A stretch of DNA of 64,000 bases from Vulcanimicrobiota bacterium (GCA_003161435.1 PMOS01000023.1:20146-84145), one strand, 5' to 3'; counted from the first letter of the stretch, positions 1 to 8,308 are shown. Numbers and translations: made by a program. Notes: generated from the sequence alone by a model not told the origin.

Positions 1-343
1 CGGACTCGACCGCGGCGACCCGCGGGAAGTGGCTGATCTTGCCGATCCCGATCGCGATCAAGATCGCGAGAACCGTTGACGGCACCGCGAAGCCGACCAT
101 CGCGCAGAGCGCACCCCACAGCCCCGCCGCGCGGTCACCGAGCATCAGCGCGAGGTTACCGGTGTTCGGCCCCGGCAGCGCCTGACACAGCGCAGCCAGC
201 TCCACGAACTCATCCTCCGTCATCCAGCGCCGATCGCACACGAGAAAATGTCGCGCCTGCCCGCCGACGCCGCCGAACCCCTGCAGCGAAAGTTGCGCGA
301 AGCCGACGAGGAGCTGTAGCGACGTCGGCTTCACGGTTTCCAT
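1..343 (-). CDS. chrA: Chromate transporter ChrA family, N-terminal part
   Basis: Partial gene: only the first 114 codons lie in the window and the rest runs off the left edge. Reading the minus strand from the ATG at 343 gives METVKPTSLQLLVGFAQLSL followed by a FGGVGG motif and ALCQALPGPNTGN, the conserved signature of the ChrA half-domain, then a hydrophobic helix. ChrA proteins are inner-membrane transporters, some of which export chromate. Whether this one moves chromate cannot be told from the fragment. The family assignment rests on the GGVGG and QALPGPN motifs. Confidence 0.85.
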   Translation of the reverse strand, partial: METVKPTSLQLLVGFAQLSLQGFGGVGGQARHFLVCDRRWMTEDEFVELAALCQALPGPNTGNLALMLGDRAAGLWGALCAMVGFAVPSTVLAILIAIGIGKISHFPRVAAVES

Positions 344-488
344 CGCGGCGCAGCTTCGGAACGCGCCGCACGGGTTCCGGTCAACGCCGACACGAAGTCC
401 GCCGAGTGATCTCCGAACGGCAGCTCGTCCGCGTAACGATCGTCGAGCGGAGCCGAGATCACAACAAGCAAAGATAAGGGGGTTATCC

Positions 489-662
489 GTGCTCGGAATG
501 TTCTCGCCGATCGAGATCCTCGCCGTCCTCGTCGTCGGACTCATTCTGATAACCGTAGTCATCGGCGGCGGAGGCATCATGGTCTACATGATCATGCGGA
601 AGGCCGCCCAAGACGGCGCCCGCGCCGCCGCCCGACCCGCCGAACGGCAACCTCCAGAGTAG
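489..662 (+). CDS. Small single-pass membrane protein, 57 aa
   Basis: A GTG start at 489 is preceded by a purine-rich AAGGGGG ribosome site at about 476-482. The product has a short N-terminus (MLGMFSPIEI), one strongly hydrophobic segment (about residues 10-34, with a GGGG run) and a basic, Ala/Arg-rich tail ending PAERQPPE. This looks like an N-out single-span protein with a cytoplasmic tail. No family is recognised. The 145 bp upstream, to chrA, holds no other feature that I can see. Confidence 0.6.
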   Translation: MLGMFSPIEILAVLVVGLILITVVIGGGGIMVYMIMRKAAQDGARAAARPAERQPPE

Positions 663-694
663 GCGAGAAGATACCATCTCCCGACCACATTGTC

Positions 695-725
695 GTAGTC
701 ATTTGACTACGGGTTGGTAGTCAAA
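695..725. promoter_or_regulatory. Triple GTAGTCA motif forming inverted repeats, terminator- or operator-like
   Basis: The heptamer GTAGTCA occurs at 695-701, inverted (TGACTAC) at 704-710, and direct again at 717-723. TTTGACTAC (702-710) and GTAGTCAAA (717-725) form a perfect 9-bp stem around a 6-nt loop. It lies just past the 3' end of the minus-strand toxin-like gene, so it could terminate that transcript. The same GTAGTC/GACTAT motif recurs in the promoter of that operon at 1640-1667. Confidence 0.5.
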
Positions 726-746
726 GATCGAATGCGACAGGCGAAC

Positions 747-1304
747 CTATGCTTCGTGCAAGGCCTTGAAGAATGCCTCGACGCGGCGACTCTCGTAAGC
801 CGGCGTCTCACGGAGCTCGGTTTCTGCCCACGCGCGAAATGCGTCCAGATCGACGCGTTCCCGTTGCGCCCTGGCCACAGCTACGGCCTGGGTGAGTCCG
901 GAATAATCGTTCCAGGCGAAATAGTGCATGAAGCGGTCGCGCACCGAGTCCGTCGGACTGATGACGTGAAGAATCTCGGCGCCGCGTCGCTCGGTCGCCC
1001 ACGTCGTGACGATGTCACGCCCGATCGCGAGCGGACCGCGCGGAAAATCTACGGTCCAGACGACGGCGTCGTGGACATAGATTCTTCCGCTCTCTCGGAA
1101 ACCGAGCGGCGCCATGATCGCGGAAATTTCACGCCGCGGCAGCTCGACGGTCAGCACGAAATCGTCGTCGGCTGACATGTAGGCTTCCGGCGCATAGAAC
1201 GTCGCCGCACTGCCGCCGCAAAGCACGGCCGTAAAATCGGCGGCATCGAACGCCGTGCATACGACGAAAGCTCCGTCGATAAGGGACGAGCCGCGCTGAA
1301 TCAT
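747..1304 (-). CDS. Nucleotidyltransferase-like protein, putative toxin or antitoxin partner
   Basis: 185 aa. The N-terminal half contains CGGSAATFYAPEAYMSADDDFVL. The GGSA turn followed by S-x-D-D resembles the metal-binding GS...DxD motif of minimal nucleotidyltransferases (AbiEii/MNT-like). The C-terminal half is helical. The start ATG overlaps the stop of the upstream winged-helix gene by 4 nt (ATGA), so the two are translationally coupled. Coupled winged-helix plus nucleotidyltransferase pairs are typical of toxin-antitoxin or abortive-infection modules. The catalytic triad cannot be confirmed by eye, and the role is inferred from context. Confidence 0.5.
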   Translation of the reverse strand: MIQRGSSLIDGAFVVCTAFDAADFTAVLCGGSAATFYAPEAYMSADDDFVLTVELPRREISAIMAPLGFRESGRIYVHDAVVWTVDFPRGPLAIGRDIVTTWATERRGAEILHVISPTDSVRDRFMHYFAWNDYSGLTQAVAVARAQRERVDLDAFRAWAETELRETPAYESRRVEAFFKALHEA

Positions 1305-1633
1305 ATCGGTTTGCCCGGTCGACGCGGGCGTTGACGCACGGCGGCTGCAAGCTCGCGAATCTCGCTGTCGCCTTCGGCGAGCCGTTCAAGAAAGGCGCGT
1401 AGCTCGGCGGCAGCGTACCATCGCGGATCCAGTTCGACGAGCCGGGTTCGACCGACGAGGCGAGAAGCGACGACACCGAGATCTCCCAGTGCGGTGACCG
1501 CGTTTTGCACCGACACGAGGTGCTCACCGAGGAGCGCCGCGATCTGGCGCGGGTAGGCGGGCTCAACGAGAACCAAGAGCTTCAAGATTCGTTCGCGGAG
1601 CCGCGATCCGAAGAGGGCGTCCGGGCGTGTCAT
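1301..1633 (-). CDS. Winged-helix transcriptional regulator, putative antitoxin
   Basis: 110 aa. The N-terminus (LFGSRLRERILKLLVLVEPA, then YPRQIAALLG) is a classic ArsR-like winged helix: helix 1 RERILKLL, then RQIAALLGEHLVSVQNAVTALGDLGVV as the recognition helix-turn-helix. This fold commonly sits beside or is fused to nucleotidyltransferases. It is the first gene of a two-gene operon, and its own promoter overlaps TAGTC/GACTA repeats, which suggests autoregulation. The start ATG at 1633 lies only 10 nt behind the -10 box, so the mRNA is probably leaderless. Confidence 0.65.
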   Translation of the reverse strand: MTRPDALFGSRLRERILKLLVLVEPAYPRQIAALLGEHLVSVQNAVTALGDLGVVASRLVGRTRLVELDPRWYAAAELRAFLERLAEGDSEIRELAAAVRQRPRRPGKPI

Positions 1634-1639
1634 GATATC

Positions 1640-1672
1640 GACTATTTTAACATAGTCATACGACTACCTCAA
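1640..1672 (-). promoter_or_regulatory. Promoter with operator repeats for the wHTH/nucleotidyltransferase pair
   Basis: On the minus strand, TTGAGG (1667-1672) and TAAAAT (1644-1649) are separated by exactly 17 nt, a good -35/-10 pair. The spacer contains the inverted repeat TAGTC-4-GACTA (1653-1666), and GACTAT/ATAGTC (1640-1645 and 1652-1657) overlaps the -10. A repressor bound here would block RNA polymerase directly. Confidence 0.65.
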
Positions 1673-1747
1673 CACAGTCGGTAGCCTAGGGCCATGGGTC
1701 AGCACTATCCTCATCCAACCGGTTTCGTACCCCGAGGAAGGGTCGCC

Positions 1748-1795
1748 GCCCAATACACTTTGCGTTTTGGGCTTGGGGCGGCTATAATTGGGCTT
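1748..1795 (+). promoter_or_regulatory. Promoter and operator of the Xre-RES module
   Basis: TTGCGT (1760-1765) and a perfect TATAAT (1783-1788) are spaced 17 nt. The octamer TTGGGCTT occurs at 1767-1774 and again at 1788-1795. The 21-bp spacing puts both copies on the same helix face. An inverted GCCCAA lies at 1748-1753. These fit repeated operator half-sites for the Xre-type antitoxin encoded just downstream. Confidence 0.65.
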
Positions 1796-1808
1796 AAGGA
1801 GACGAACC

Positions 1809-2195
1809 ATGCCCGCCTGGACGCTGCCGCTATTTGAAATCCGGGTCCCGAAGAACCCAGGGGCTTTGACCGATCTTGTCCCTCTCCTCAGTCGGTTAGA
1901 GGCCGCCTTTGGGACGCGCCGCGTAGCCGAGCTTCTCGGTGTCGGCGCCGGCACGATCTCAAACTGGAAGAAGCGTCGCCACGAAATCAGCTCGGAATAC
2001 GCTGACCGCTTGATGGCTCTCCACGACGTACTCATGCGCGCGCTGCGCGTGTACCAACCCCAGGTAGCGATGGACTGGCTCGTCGGCAACGAGCCCTTCC
2101 TCAACGGCGCGCGTCCGATCGACGTACTCGTCTCGCGAGGCTCCGCGCCCCTGATCGACGCGTTGGCAGCGATCGAGGCTGCCGCCTACGCGTGA
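1809..2195 (+). CDS. Xre/MbcA/ParS-type antitoxin of a RES toxin
   Basis: 128 aa from the ATG at 1809, chosen over an upstream in-frame TTG because AAGGAG lies at 1796-1801 with ideal spacing. The middle carries a helix-turn-helix (RRVAELLGVGAGTISNWKKR). The C-terminus (PQVAMDWLVGNEPFLNGARP, then PIDVL) is the conserved toxin-binding MbcA/ParS domain. Such antitoxins neutralise RES toxins and repress their own operon. The stop overlaps the toxin start (GTGA), giving coupled translation. Confidence 0.85.
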   Translation: MPAWTLPLFEIRVPKNPGALTDLVPLLSRLEAAFGTRRVAELLGVGAGTISNWKKRRHEISSEYADRLMALHDVLMRALRVYQPQVAMDWLVGNEPFLNGARPIDVLVSRGSAPLIDALAAIEAAAYA

Positions 2196-2737
2196 AGCTT
2201 TACCGCGTGTTTCCGTATGACACGGGCGTTGCTCCGACGGATAAGGGCGGCGCCCTTTTCATTCCTGAGGCGTCAGGGCTGGGACGAATCGACAACCCGG
2301 ATCTTTATAGCGTTCTCTACATCGCGTCGACCCCATACGCGGCGATCGCGGAATCGTTCGGCCGGCTCGCCGTTTGGCGTCCGAGCACGTTCATTCACGG
2401 CAGCGGCTTACCTTACGCGGTGGCTACGTACGAGGCTCCCGACGATCTATCGATCTTCGACCTTGATGAAATCGATGCGCTCCGCTCGATCGGCATCATG
2501 CGCCCAACCGACGTCATCACGCGCGATCGCGCCAAGACCCAGGCATGGGCCCGCACGGTTTTCGCAATGGAAAAATTTGTCGGCGCTCTCTGGTGGAGCT
2601 ACTACGATCCCGATTGGCCGGTCATGGGCCTCTGGGATTCTTCGTCACTAACGCCCATCGTGGTCGACGCTATCACGACGACACACGCGCTCGTCCAAGA
2701 GACTGCGACCGCAATCGTCCGGCAGATTACGCCCTAG
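2192..2737 (+). CDS. RES-domain toxin (NAD-degrading family)
   Basis: 181 aa, GTG start overlapping the antitoxin stop. The family's conserved elements are visible: N-terminal LYRV Arg, YIASTPYAAIAESFGRL with the Glu, and VMGLWDSSSLTPIVVD with the late Ser. RES toxins of the Xre-RES class deplete NAD+ in characterised members. The length is in the usual 150-200 aa range and nothing looks broken, so the module is probably active. Confidence 0.85.
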   Translation: MKLYRVFPYDTGVAPTDKGGALFIPEASGLGRIDNPDLYSVLYIASTPYAAIAESFGRLAVWRPSTFIHGSGLPYAVATYEAPDDLSIFDLDEIDALRSIGIMRPTDVITRDRAKTQAWARTVFAMEKFVGALWWSYYDPDWPVMGLWDSSSLTPIVVDAITTTHALVQETATAIVRQITP

Positions 2738-2787
2738 ACGTGCCCGCATGAGCATCGGAGATACTTGATCGCGGGAGCCAGGTAAAT

Positions 2788-2801
2788 CGAACACGTGTTC
2801 G
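2788..2801. promoter_or_regulatory. LexA (SOS) box of the Gram-positive/actinobacterial type
   Basis: CGAACACGTGTTCG is a perfect palindrome matching the CGAAC-N4-GTTCG SOS box. It lies immediately upstream of a TATACT -10 hexamer (2804-2809), so LexA binding would overlap the -35 to -10 region. The downstream gene is dnaE2, a standard member of LexA regulons. Confidence 0.85.
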
Positions 2802-2818
2802 AGTATACTGATCCCCCG

Positions 2819-5800
2819 ATGGCTGCGCCCGAGTATGCCGAGCTCCACTGCTGGTCGAACTTCAGCTTCCTCGAGGGCGCTTCGCACCCCGAGGAGCTGG
2901 TCGAGCACGGGCTGCGGCTGGGGCTGCGCGGCATCGCGCTGACCGATCGGGACGGGCTCTACGGTGCGGTCCGCTTCGCCAAGGCGGCGGTGGGCAGGCC
3001 GTTCTCCGCGCTGTGCGGGGCCGAGCTGACCCTCGAAGCCGACGGCGCCGAACCGATCAGGGCGAGCCGGCCGGCGCGGCCCGCCAAAGAAGTCCCGACC
3101 GACACCCCGCGGCTCGTGCTGATCGCCGCCGACAAGACCGGCTACGGCAACCTCGCGCGGCTGATCTCCGCCGCCCAGCTGCGCGGGCGCAAGCGCGACG
3201 CACGACTGCGCTTAGAAGATCTCGATGGGCGCACCGACGGGCTCGTCGCGCTCTCCGGCGGCCGCAACGGCTTGGTCGAGAAGGCGCTGCTGCGGCGCGA
3301 CACCGACGCCGCGGTCGCGCTCGGCGCGCGGTTGCGCGACCTGTTCCCGGGGCGCTTCTACTTCGAGCTGCAGCATCACGTGCGGCCGGAAGATCCCGCG
3401 CTGCTGCGCGCGCTCGTGCGGCTGGCGATGCGGCTCGACGTGCCGTACGTCGCGACCAACGGCGTCGCGTACGCCACGCGCGGCGAGGCGCAGGTCGCCG
3501 ACGTGCTGACCTGCGTGAAGTACACGACGGCGCTGCAGAACGCCGGCAATCTGTTGCGCCCCAACCACGAGTATCACCTCAAGACGCCGGCGCAGATGGC
3601 GCGGCTGTTCGCCGAGTTTCCGCTGGCGATCGCGAACACGCTGGCGGTCGCCGAGCGCTGCACGTTTCGGCTCGACAAGCTGCACGGTGAATTTCCGCTC
3701 TATCCGATCCCGGCCGACGAGATGTCGGCGCAGTCGTACCTGCGCACGCTCGTCTACCGTGGCGCGAAGACGCGCTTTCCGCAGCCGCTCGAATCGAAGG
3801 TCGAACGCCAGCTCGAGTACGAGCTCGGCATCATCGCGCGGATGCAGCTCGCCGGTTACTTCCTGGTGGTGTGGGACATCGCCGAAGCCGCGCGCGGGCT
3901 CGGCGTCCTCGCGCAAGGCCGCGGCTCGGCGGCCAACTCCGCGGTCTGTTACGCGCTGGGGATCACCGCCGTCGACCCGATCAAAGGCGAGCTGCTCTTC
4001 GAACGCTTTCTGAGCGAGGAGCGCGGCGAGATCCCCGACATCGACATCGACTTCGCGCACCAAGATCGCGAGAAGGTCATCCAGTACGTCTACGGGCGGT
4101 ACGGGCGCGAGCACGCGGCGATGACCGCCGAGGTGATCACCTATCGCACGCGATCCGCGATTCGCGACGTCGGCAAAGCGCTCGGGCTCACGCTGGGCCA
4201 AGTCGATCAGATCGTGCGCGAGTACGACGCACGTGAATCGCTCGCCGGCGCGCTCGGCGCCGCTCACGAGGGCGCGCAGCCGCTACCGAAGTCCGTCGTG
4301 AAGCGGCGGGACCTCGACGCCGGCTCGAACGTGTTCTGGTCGCGCGGCGATGACGCGCCCGCCGCGAAGCCCGGCCGGCCGCTCGTCCCCGGCTTCCAAG
4401 ACGCCGACGAGCACGGCGCCGGCGACACCGACGCGAACATTCGCGGACCCGTCGGCGGGCCATTGGGCACGCTCTTGTTGCGGATCTGCCGTCGCATCGA
4501 CGGCTTCCCGCGCCACATGGGGATCCACAGCGGCGGGATGGTGATCACGCGCTCGCCGCTGATCGAGGTCGCGCCGGTCGAGTGGGCGACGATGCGCGAT
4601 CGCACGATCGTTCAGTGGGACAAAGACGATCTCTCCGACCTCGGCTTGATCAAGATCGACCTGTTGGGGCTGGGGATGCTCTCGCTGCTGCGCGACACGT
4701 TCACGATGTTCAAGCGGTGCTATCCCGATCGGCCGGCGCTGTCGTTGAATGACATTCCGGCCGACGACCGCGCGACGTACGAGATGCTGCAGCGCGCCGA
4801 CTCGATCGGCGTGTTCCAAGTCGAGTCGCGCGCACAGATGTCGATGCTGCCGCGCCTCAAGCCGGCGTGTTTCTACGACATCGTCATGCAGGTCGCGATC
4901 ATCCGGCCCGGCCCGATCCAAGGCGACATGATCCATCCGTTTCTGCGCCGCCGCAACGGCCAAGAAGAGGTCACGTACCCGCACCCCAAGCTCAAACCGA
5001 TCCTCGAGCGCACGCTGGGCGTCCCGCTGTTCCAAGAACAAGGGATGCGCATGGCGATGGAAGCCGCCGGCTTCTCCGCCGGCGAAGCGGACAAGTTGCG
5101 CCGCGCGATGGGACACAAACGCTCGCGCGAGCGGATGGCCGAGCTCTACCCGCGGCTGATGAGCGGAATGGTGAGCAACGGCATCCCGCGCGAAGACGCC
5201 GAGCGGCTGTACCACATGCTGGAAGGCTTTGCCGACTACGGGTTCCCCGAGTCGCACGCCGCCTCGTTCGCGCTGCTCGCCTACGCGTCGGCGTACGTGA
5301 AGTGCCACGAGCCGGCGATCTTCTGCGCGGCGATCCTCAACGTGCAGCCGATGGGCTTCTACTCCACCGAGGTGTTGGTCAACGACGCGCGCCGGCATGG
5401 CGTCATGGTGCGCCCGATCGCCGTCAACGCGAGCGAGTGGTGGAGCTTCGTCGATGGCGACGGCGCGCTGCGGCTGGGCTTTCACCTCATCCGTGGGTTG
5501 GGCGACGCGCAGCGCGACCGCCTCGAACGCGGGCTCGACGGCGGTGCGTTCACGGACTTGCTCGACTTCGCGCGGCGGACGTCGCTCGAACGCGACGCAC
5601 TCGAGAACCTCGCCGCGGCCGGCGCCTTCGCGCAGTGGTATCCCACCCGCCGCGAGGCGATGTGGGCGCTGCGCGGATTGGACGAACGCGAAGCGCGCGG
5701 CGAGCTCGGCCGCGCGATGGAGATCGTGAACGAGCCCGCGGTCGCGTTGCGCGCCCTCAGCCCGACCGAGCAGACCGCGCTCGACATCGCGTCGACCGGG

Positions 5801-6175
5801 GTGAGCGAGATCCAACCGATCGCGCACGTCCGTGGGTTCCTCGACGCGCACAATGTTCTCGCCGCCGACCGCCTCGGCGCGATGCCCCCAAACCTGGTTT
5901 GCAAGATCGGCGGCTTGGTGATCACCCGCCAGCGACCCGGCACCGCGAAAGGTTTCGTGTTCCTGACGATCGAGGACGAAACCGGCTTGGTCAACGTGAT
6001 CGTTCGGCCCGACGTCTACGAGCGCTACCGCCGCACGATTCGCAGCTCGCAGTGCCTGATCGTCGAAGGCGTCTTGCAGAAGGAACAAGGCTGCATCGAC
6101 GTGATCATGAAGCGCTGCTGGCCGCTCGACACCCACGGCACCACCGAGAAGGTCCGCGCTAGGAACTTCCACTAG
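2819..6175 (+). CDS. dnaE2: Error-prone DNA polymerase III alpha subunit DnaE2/ImuC
   Basis: 1118 aa from the ATG at 2819 (MAAPEYAELHCWSNFSFLEG). N-terminal PHP domain; catalytic PDIDIDF Asp motif near residue 406; C-terminal OB-fold (GFVFLTIEDETGLVNVIV, about 1035-1062); and the ending VRARNFH typical of DnaE2 rather than DnaE1. In characterised members DnaE2 does SOS-induced translesion synthesis together with ImuA and ImuB. Neither is adjacent here. No Shine-Dalgarno precedes the ATG, which lies 10 nt after the -10 box, so the mRNA is probably leaderless. A perfect SOS box overlaps the promoter. Confidence 0.93.
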   Translation: MAAPEYAELHCWSNFSFLEGASHPEELVEHGLRLGLRGIALTDRDGLYGAVRFAKAAVGRPFSALCGAELTLEADGAEPIRASRPARPAKEVPTDTPRLVLIAADKTGYGNLARLISAAQLRGRKRDARLRLEDLDGRTDGLVALSGGRNGLVEKALLRRDTDAAVALGARLRDLFPGRFYFELQHHVRPEDPALLRALVRLAMRLDVPYVATNGVAYATRGEAQVADVLTCVKYTTALQNAGNLLRPNHEYHLKTPAQMARLFAEFPLAIANTLAVAERCTFRLDKLHGEFPLYPIPADEMSAQSYLRTLVYRGAKTRFPQPLESKVERQLEYELGIIARMQLAGYFLVVWDIAEAARGLGVLAQGRGSAANSAVCYALGITAVDPIKGELLFERFLSEERGEIPDIDIDFAHQDREKVIQYVYGRYGREHAAMTAEVITYRTRSAIRDVGKALGLTLGQVDQIVREYDARESLAGALGAAHEGAQPLPKSVVKRRDLDAGSNVFWSRGDDAPAAKPGRPLVPGFQDADEHGAGDTDANIRGPVGGPLGTLLLRICRRIDGFPRHMGIHSGGMVITRSPLIEVAPVEWATMRDRTIVQWDKDDLSDLGLIKIDLLGLGMLSLLRDTFTMFKRCYPDRPALSLNDIPADDRATYEMLQRADSIGVFQVESRAQMSMLPRLKPACFYDIVMQVAIIRPGPIQGDMIHPFLRRRNGQEEVTYPHPKLKPILERTLGVPLFQEQGMRMAMEAAGFSAGEADKLRRAMGHKRSRERMAELYPRLMSGMVSNGIPREDAERLYHMLEGFADYGFPESHAASFALLAYASAYVKCHEPAIFCAAILNVQPMGFYSTEVLVNDARRHGVMVRPIAVNASEWWSFVDGDGALRLGFHLIRGLGDAQRDRLERGLDGGAFTDLLDFARRTSLERDALENLAAAGAFAQWYPTRREAMWALRGLDEREARGELGRAMEIVNEPAVALRALSPTEQTALDIASTGVSEIQPIAHVRGFLDAHNVLAADRLGAMPPNLVCKIGGLVITRQRPGTAKGFVFLTIEDETGLVNVIVRPDVYERYRRTIRSSQCLIVEGVLQKEQGCIDVIMKRCWPLDTHGTTEKVRARNFH

Positions 6176-6322
6176 AACCCAGCGTGGGGTTGGATCTTCG
6201 CTCAGGTAAGCGTTCCCGTTTGCAGCGCAGCTTCTCGACCGCGGCGGAAGCGTCACCTTCGTCGGACGGATTCCCGAGGACTAACCGCTGAATGCCCGCT
6301 TCCTTATGGATGGCGCGCCCGA

Positions 6323-7483
6323 TTAGCCGTCGAGCGCGGCGATCAGGCGGTCGATGCCTTCGTACAAGGCGGACGGTTCGGTGGCGAGGGAGATGCGCGC
6401 GAAGCCTTCGCCGCCGGGGCCGAACGCGGTCCCAGGCGCGACGGCGACGGCGCGCTCGCGCAGCAGGGTGAAGGCGAAGTCGCGGCTCGGTAGCCCGGCG
6501 GCGCGCACGTCGACCCACACATAGAACGCGCCGCTGGGAAGCAGGACGGGGACGCCGGCCGCGGCGAGCCGCCGGCACACTTCATCGCGGCGTTCGTGGT
6601 AGGCGCGGTTCATCTCCGCGACGATGTCCTGCGGTCCGGTCAGCGCGGCAAGGGCCGCGTACTGCGCGGGCGCGTTGACGCACGAGATGAGCGGCTCTTG
6701 CAGCTTGGCGATCTGCACGGTCGCGCGCGCCGGTGAGGCGACGTAGCCGACTCGCCAGCCCGTCATCGCGTAGGTCTTGGAGAACGTGTAGATCGCGATC
6801 GTGCGTTCCGGATCGGCGACGGCGGCGGCGCTAACGAAGCGATCGTCGAACAGCGTGGCGTCGTAGCACTCGTCCGACACGATCCACAGGTCATGCGCTT
6901 CGGCGAAGGCGGCGATCTCCGCCATGCGCTCGCGGTCGATCACCGCGCCGAGCGGGTTCGAGGGCGAGTTGAGCAGCAGCACGCGCGCGCCGCTATCGCA
7001 GACCCGTTCCAGATCTTCGATGGTCGGTAAGAAATCGTTCGCCGCCACGAGCGGGTACGGCAGCACGCGCGCGCGCAATATCCGCGCCATCATCGTGAAG
7101 TTCGGCCAGCCGGGGTCCGGCAGCAAGATACCGTCGCCGGGCTCGAGCACCGCGGCCAGCGACGCGAAGATGCCCTCGACGCCGCCGCACGTCACGATGA
7201 TGTTCTCGGGCGTAACGTCGTAGCGGTTGCGCCCTCGAACTTTCGCCGACAGCGCATCGCGTAGCTCCGGAATCCCCGCGTTGGAGACGTAGCCGGTCTT
7301 CCCGTCCAACGCCGCCGCGTGCGCCGCCTCGACGACGTGCGCCGGCGTCGGAAAGTTCGGCTCGCCGACGGCGAGCAGGATCGCATCAGGCACCTGCCAT
7401 GCCGCATCCATGATCTCGCGAATCCCCGACCGCGGCATCGCGGCGATCCCCGCGCTTACGCCGGCAAGGTGCTGGTCGATCAT
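6323..7483 (-). CDS. PLP-dependent class I/II aminotransferase
   Basis: 386 aa if started at the ATG at 7483 (MIDQHLAGVSAGIAAMPRSG); an upstream in-frame extension looks non-coding. Fold-type I features: GEPNFPTP near the N-terminus, NSPSNPLG for cofactor/substrate binding, SDECYD, and the Schiff-base lysine in FSKTYAMTGWRVGY. It resembles aspartate/alanine-type transaminases (AspC/DapL/AlaA group). The amino acid substrate cannot be told from the sequence. The 147 bp between it and dnaE2 (convergent) holds only an AACCC/GGGTT mini-hairpin right after the dnaE2 stop. Confidence 0.85.
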   Translation of the reverse strand: MIDQHLAGVSAGIAAMPRSGIREIMDAAWQVPDAILLAVGEPNFPTPAHVVEAAHAAALDGKTGYVSNAGIPELRDALSAKVRGRNRYDVTPENIIVTCGGVEGIFASLAAVLEPGDGILLPDPGWPNFTMMARILRARVLPYPLVAANDFLPTIEDLERVCDSGARVLLLNSPSNPLGAVIDRERMAEIAAFAEAHDLWIVSDECYDATLFDDRFVSAAAVADPERTIAIYTFSKTYAMTGWRVGYVASPARATVQIAKLQEPLISCVNAPAQYAALAALTGPQDIVAEMNRAYHERRDEVCRRLAAAGVPVLLPSGAFYVWVDVRAAGLPSRDFAFTLLRERAVAVAPGTAFGPGGEGFARISLATEPSALYEGIDRLIAALDG

Positions 7484-7622
7484 GACCGGGCTATTCTTTT
7501 GGTGATGCCGATGGCCCGCAGGGCGTCTGCCGATGCTTCTACTAGTATACAAGAAGTTCGAGCGATCGGCGTGGCAGTTGGCATTGCGGCAGCCTTGCCG
7601 ACGGGATAAGAGGGGTGTTCAG

Positions 7623-7688
7623 ATGGGTGAAAAGGCAACGTTTGAGCCTACGCCGTTTTGCGTTCTTCCGCGGAGCACGACGACGTGA
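7623..7688 (+). CDS. 21-aa upstream small ORF, possible leader peptide
   Basis: ATG at 7623 with an AAGAGGGG ribosome site at about 7608-7615. It encodes MGEKATFEPTPFCVLPRSTT plus a final Thr, and its TGA overlaps the GTG start of the next gene (GTGA). The arrangement suggests translational coupling or a leader peptide for the operon that follows. The sequence matches no leader family that I know. Confidence 0.4.
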   Translation: MGEKATFEPTPFCVLPRSTTT

Positions 7689-8308
7689 GCCTCACGAGCC
7701 TAGGTCAGATCGCCGCGGCACAGCGTCTCGCCGCTGCGCCTACGAACCAGGTACCGATGTTGCCGCCTATTCCCCCACCGCCGCCGGGCGCGGGCCTGGC
7801 GCCGCTGCTGCCTCCGATCCCTCCACCCCCGCCGGGCGCGACGATGCCCGTAACGACCGCTGGAGGGCCGGGGGCTCTGCCGGGTCTTCCCTCGAGCCTG
7901 AGTCAGCAAATCCTGGCCTACATTCCCTCGGAGATCATCACGGTCTACGTCATGGTCATGGGAACGCTCACCGGATCCGTTACGGGAAACGCAACCGCCG
8001 CGACGGCGCAGACTTCCGCAACGCTGTTTTGGGTCTGTCTCGTCGGGTCGCCACTCTGGGTGCTCGCTACCTATTTGGTAACATGCAAGACACCTTCTCC
8101 ACGCGGTTGGCCGTACTGGTCGATGGCCGCCGCAGCCGTCGCATTTCTCGTCTGGAGCATCGCGTTCGGTAACACCTACATCATCTCCAAGTTGGCCATC
8201 AGCAGCGCCGTCGGCTCGATCCTCGTCATCTTTTCCGCACCGGTCTTGAGCGTTGTCGGGAGACTCTTCGCACGATTCGCACCGGGCCTGGCGGTACCAT
8301 CGACATGA
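7685..8308 (+). CDS. Proline-rich membrane protein of unknown function
   Basis: 207 aa from the GTG at 7685, which has GGAG 9 nt upstream. The N-terminus carries two near-identical Pro-rich stretches (LPPIPPPPPGA, about residues 25-55). Four hydrophobic segments follow: IPSEIITVYVMVMGTLTG, LFWVCLVGSPLWVLATYLV, MAAAAVAFLVWSIAFG and VGSILVIFSAPVLSVVG. There is no signal peptide. It heads a three-gene operon: its stop overlaps the next start (ATGA). The Pro-rich cytoplasmic head could be a docking segment; no family is recognised. Confidence 0.6.
   Translation: MSLTSLGQIAAAQRLAAAPTNQVPMLPPIPPPPPGAGLAPLLPPIPPPPPGATMPVTTAGGPGALPGLPSSLSQQILAYIPSEIITVYVMVMGTLTGSVTGNATAATAQTSATLFWVCLVGSPLWVLATYLVTCKTPSPRGWPYWSMAAAAVAFLVWSIAFGNTYIISKLAISSAVGSILVIFSAPVLSVVGRLFARFAPGLAVPST

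Noticed and set aside
76..477. 133-aa plus-strand open frame at the left edge
   Set aside because: Low-complexity Arg/Ser/Pro shadow of the minus-strand ChrA reading.
4283..6256. 657-aa open frame antisense to dnaE2
   Set aside because: High GC creates long antisense frames; the composition is Arg/His-rich and repetitive, and the plus strand encodes a perfect DnaE2.
6176..6322. Minus-strand reading AGIQRLVLGNPSDEGDASAA between dnaE2 and the aminotransferase
   Set aside because: No start codon or ribosome site in frame; too short to support a gene.
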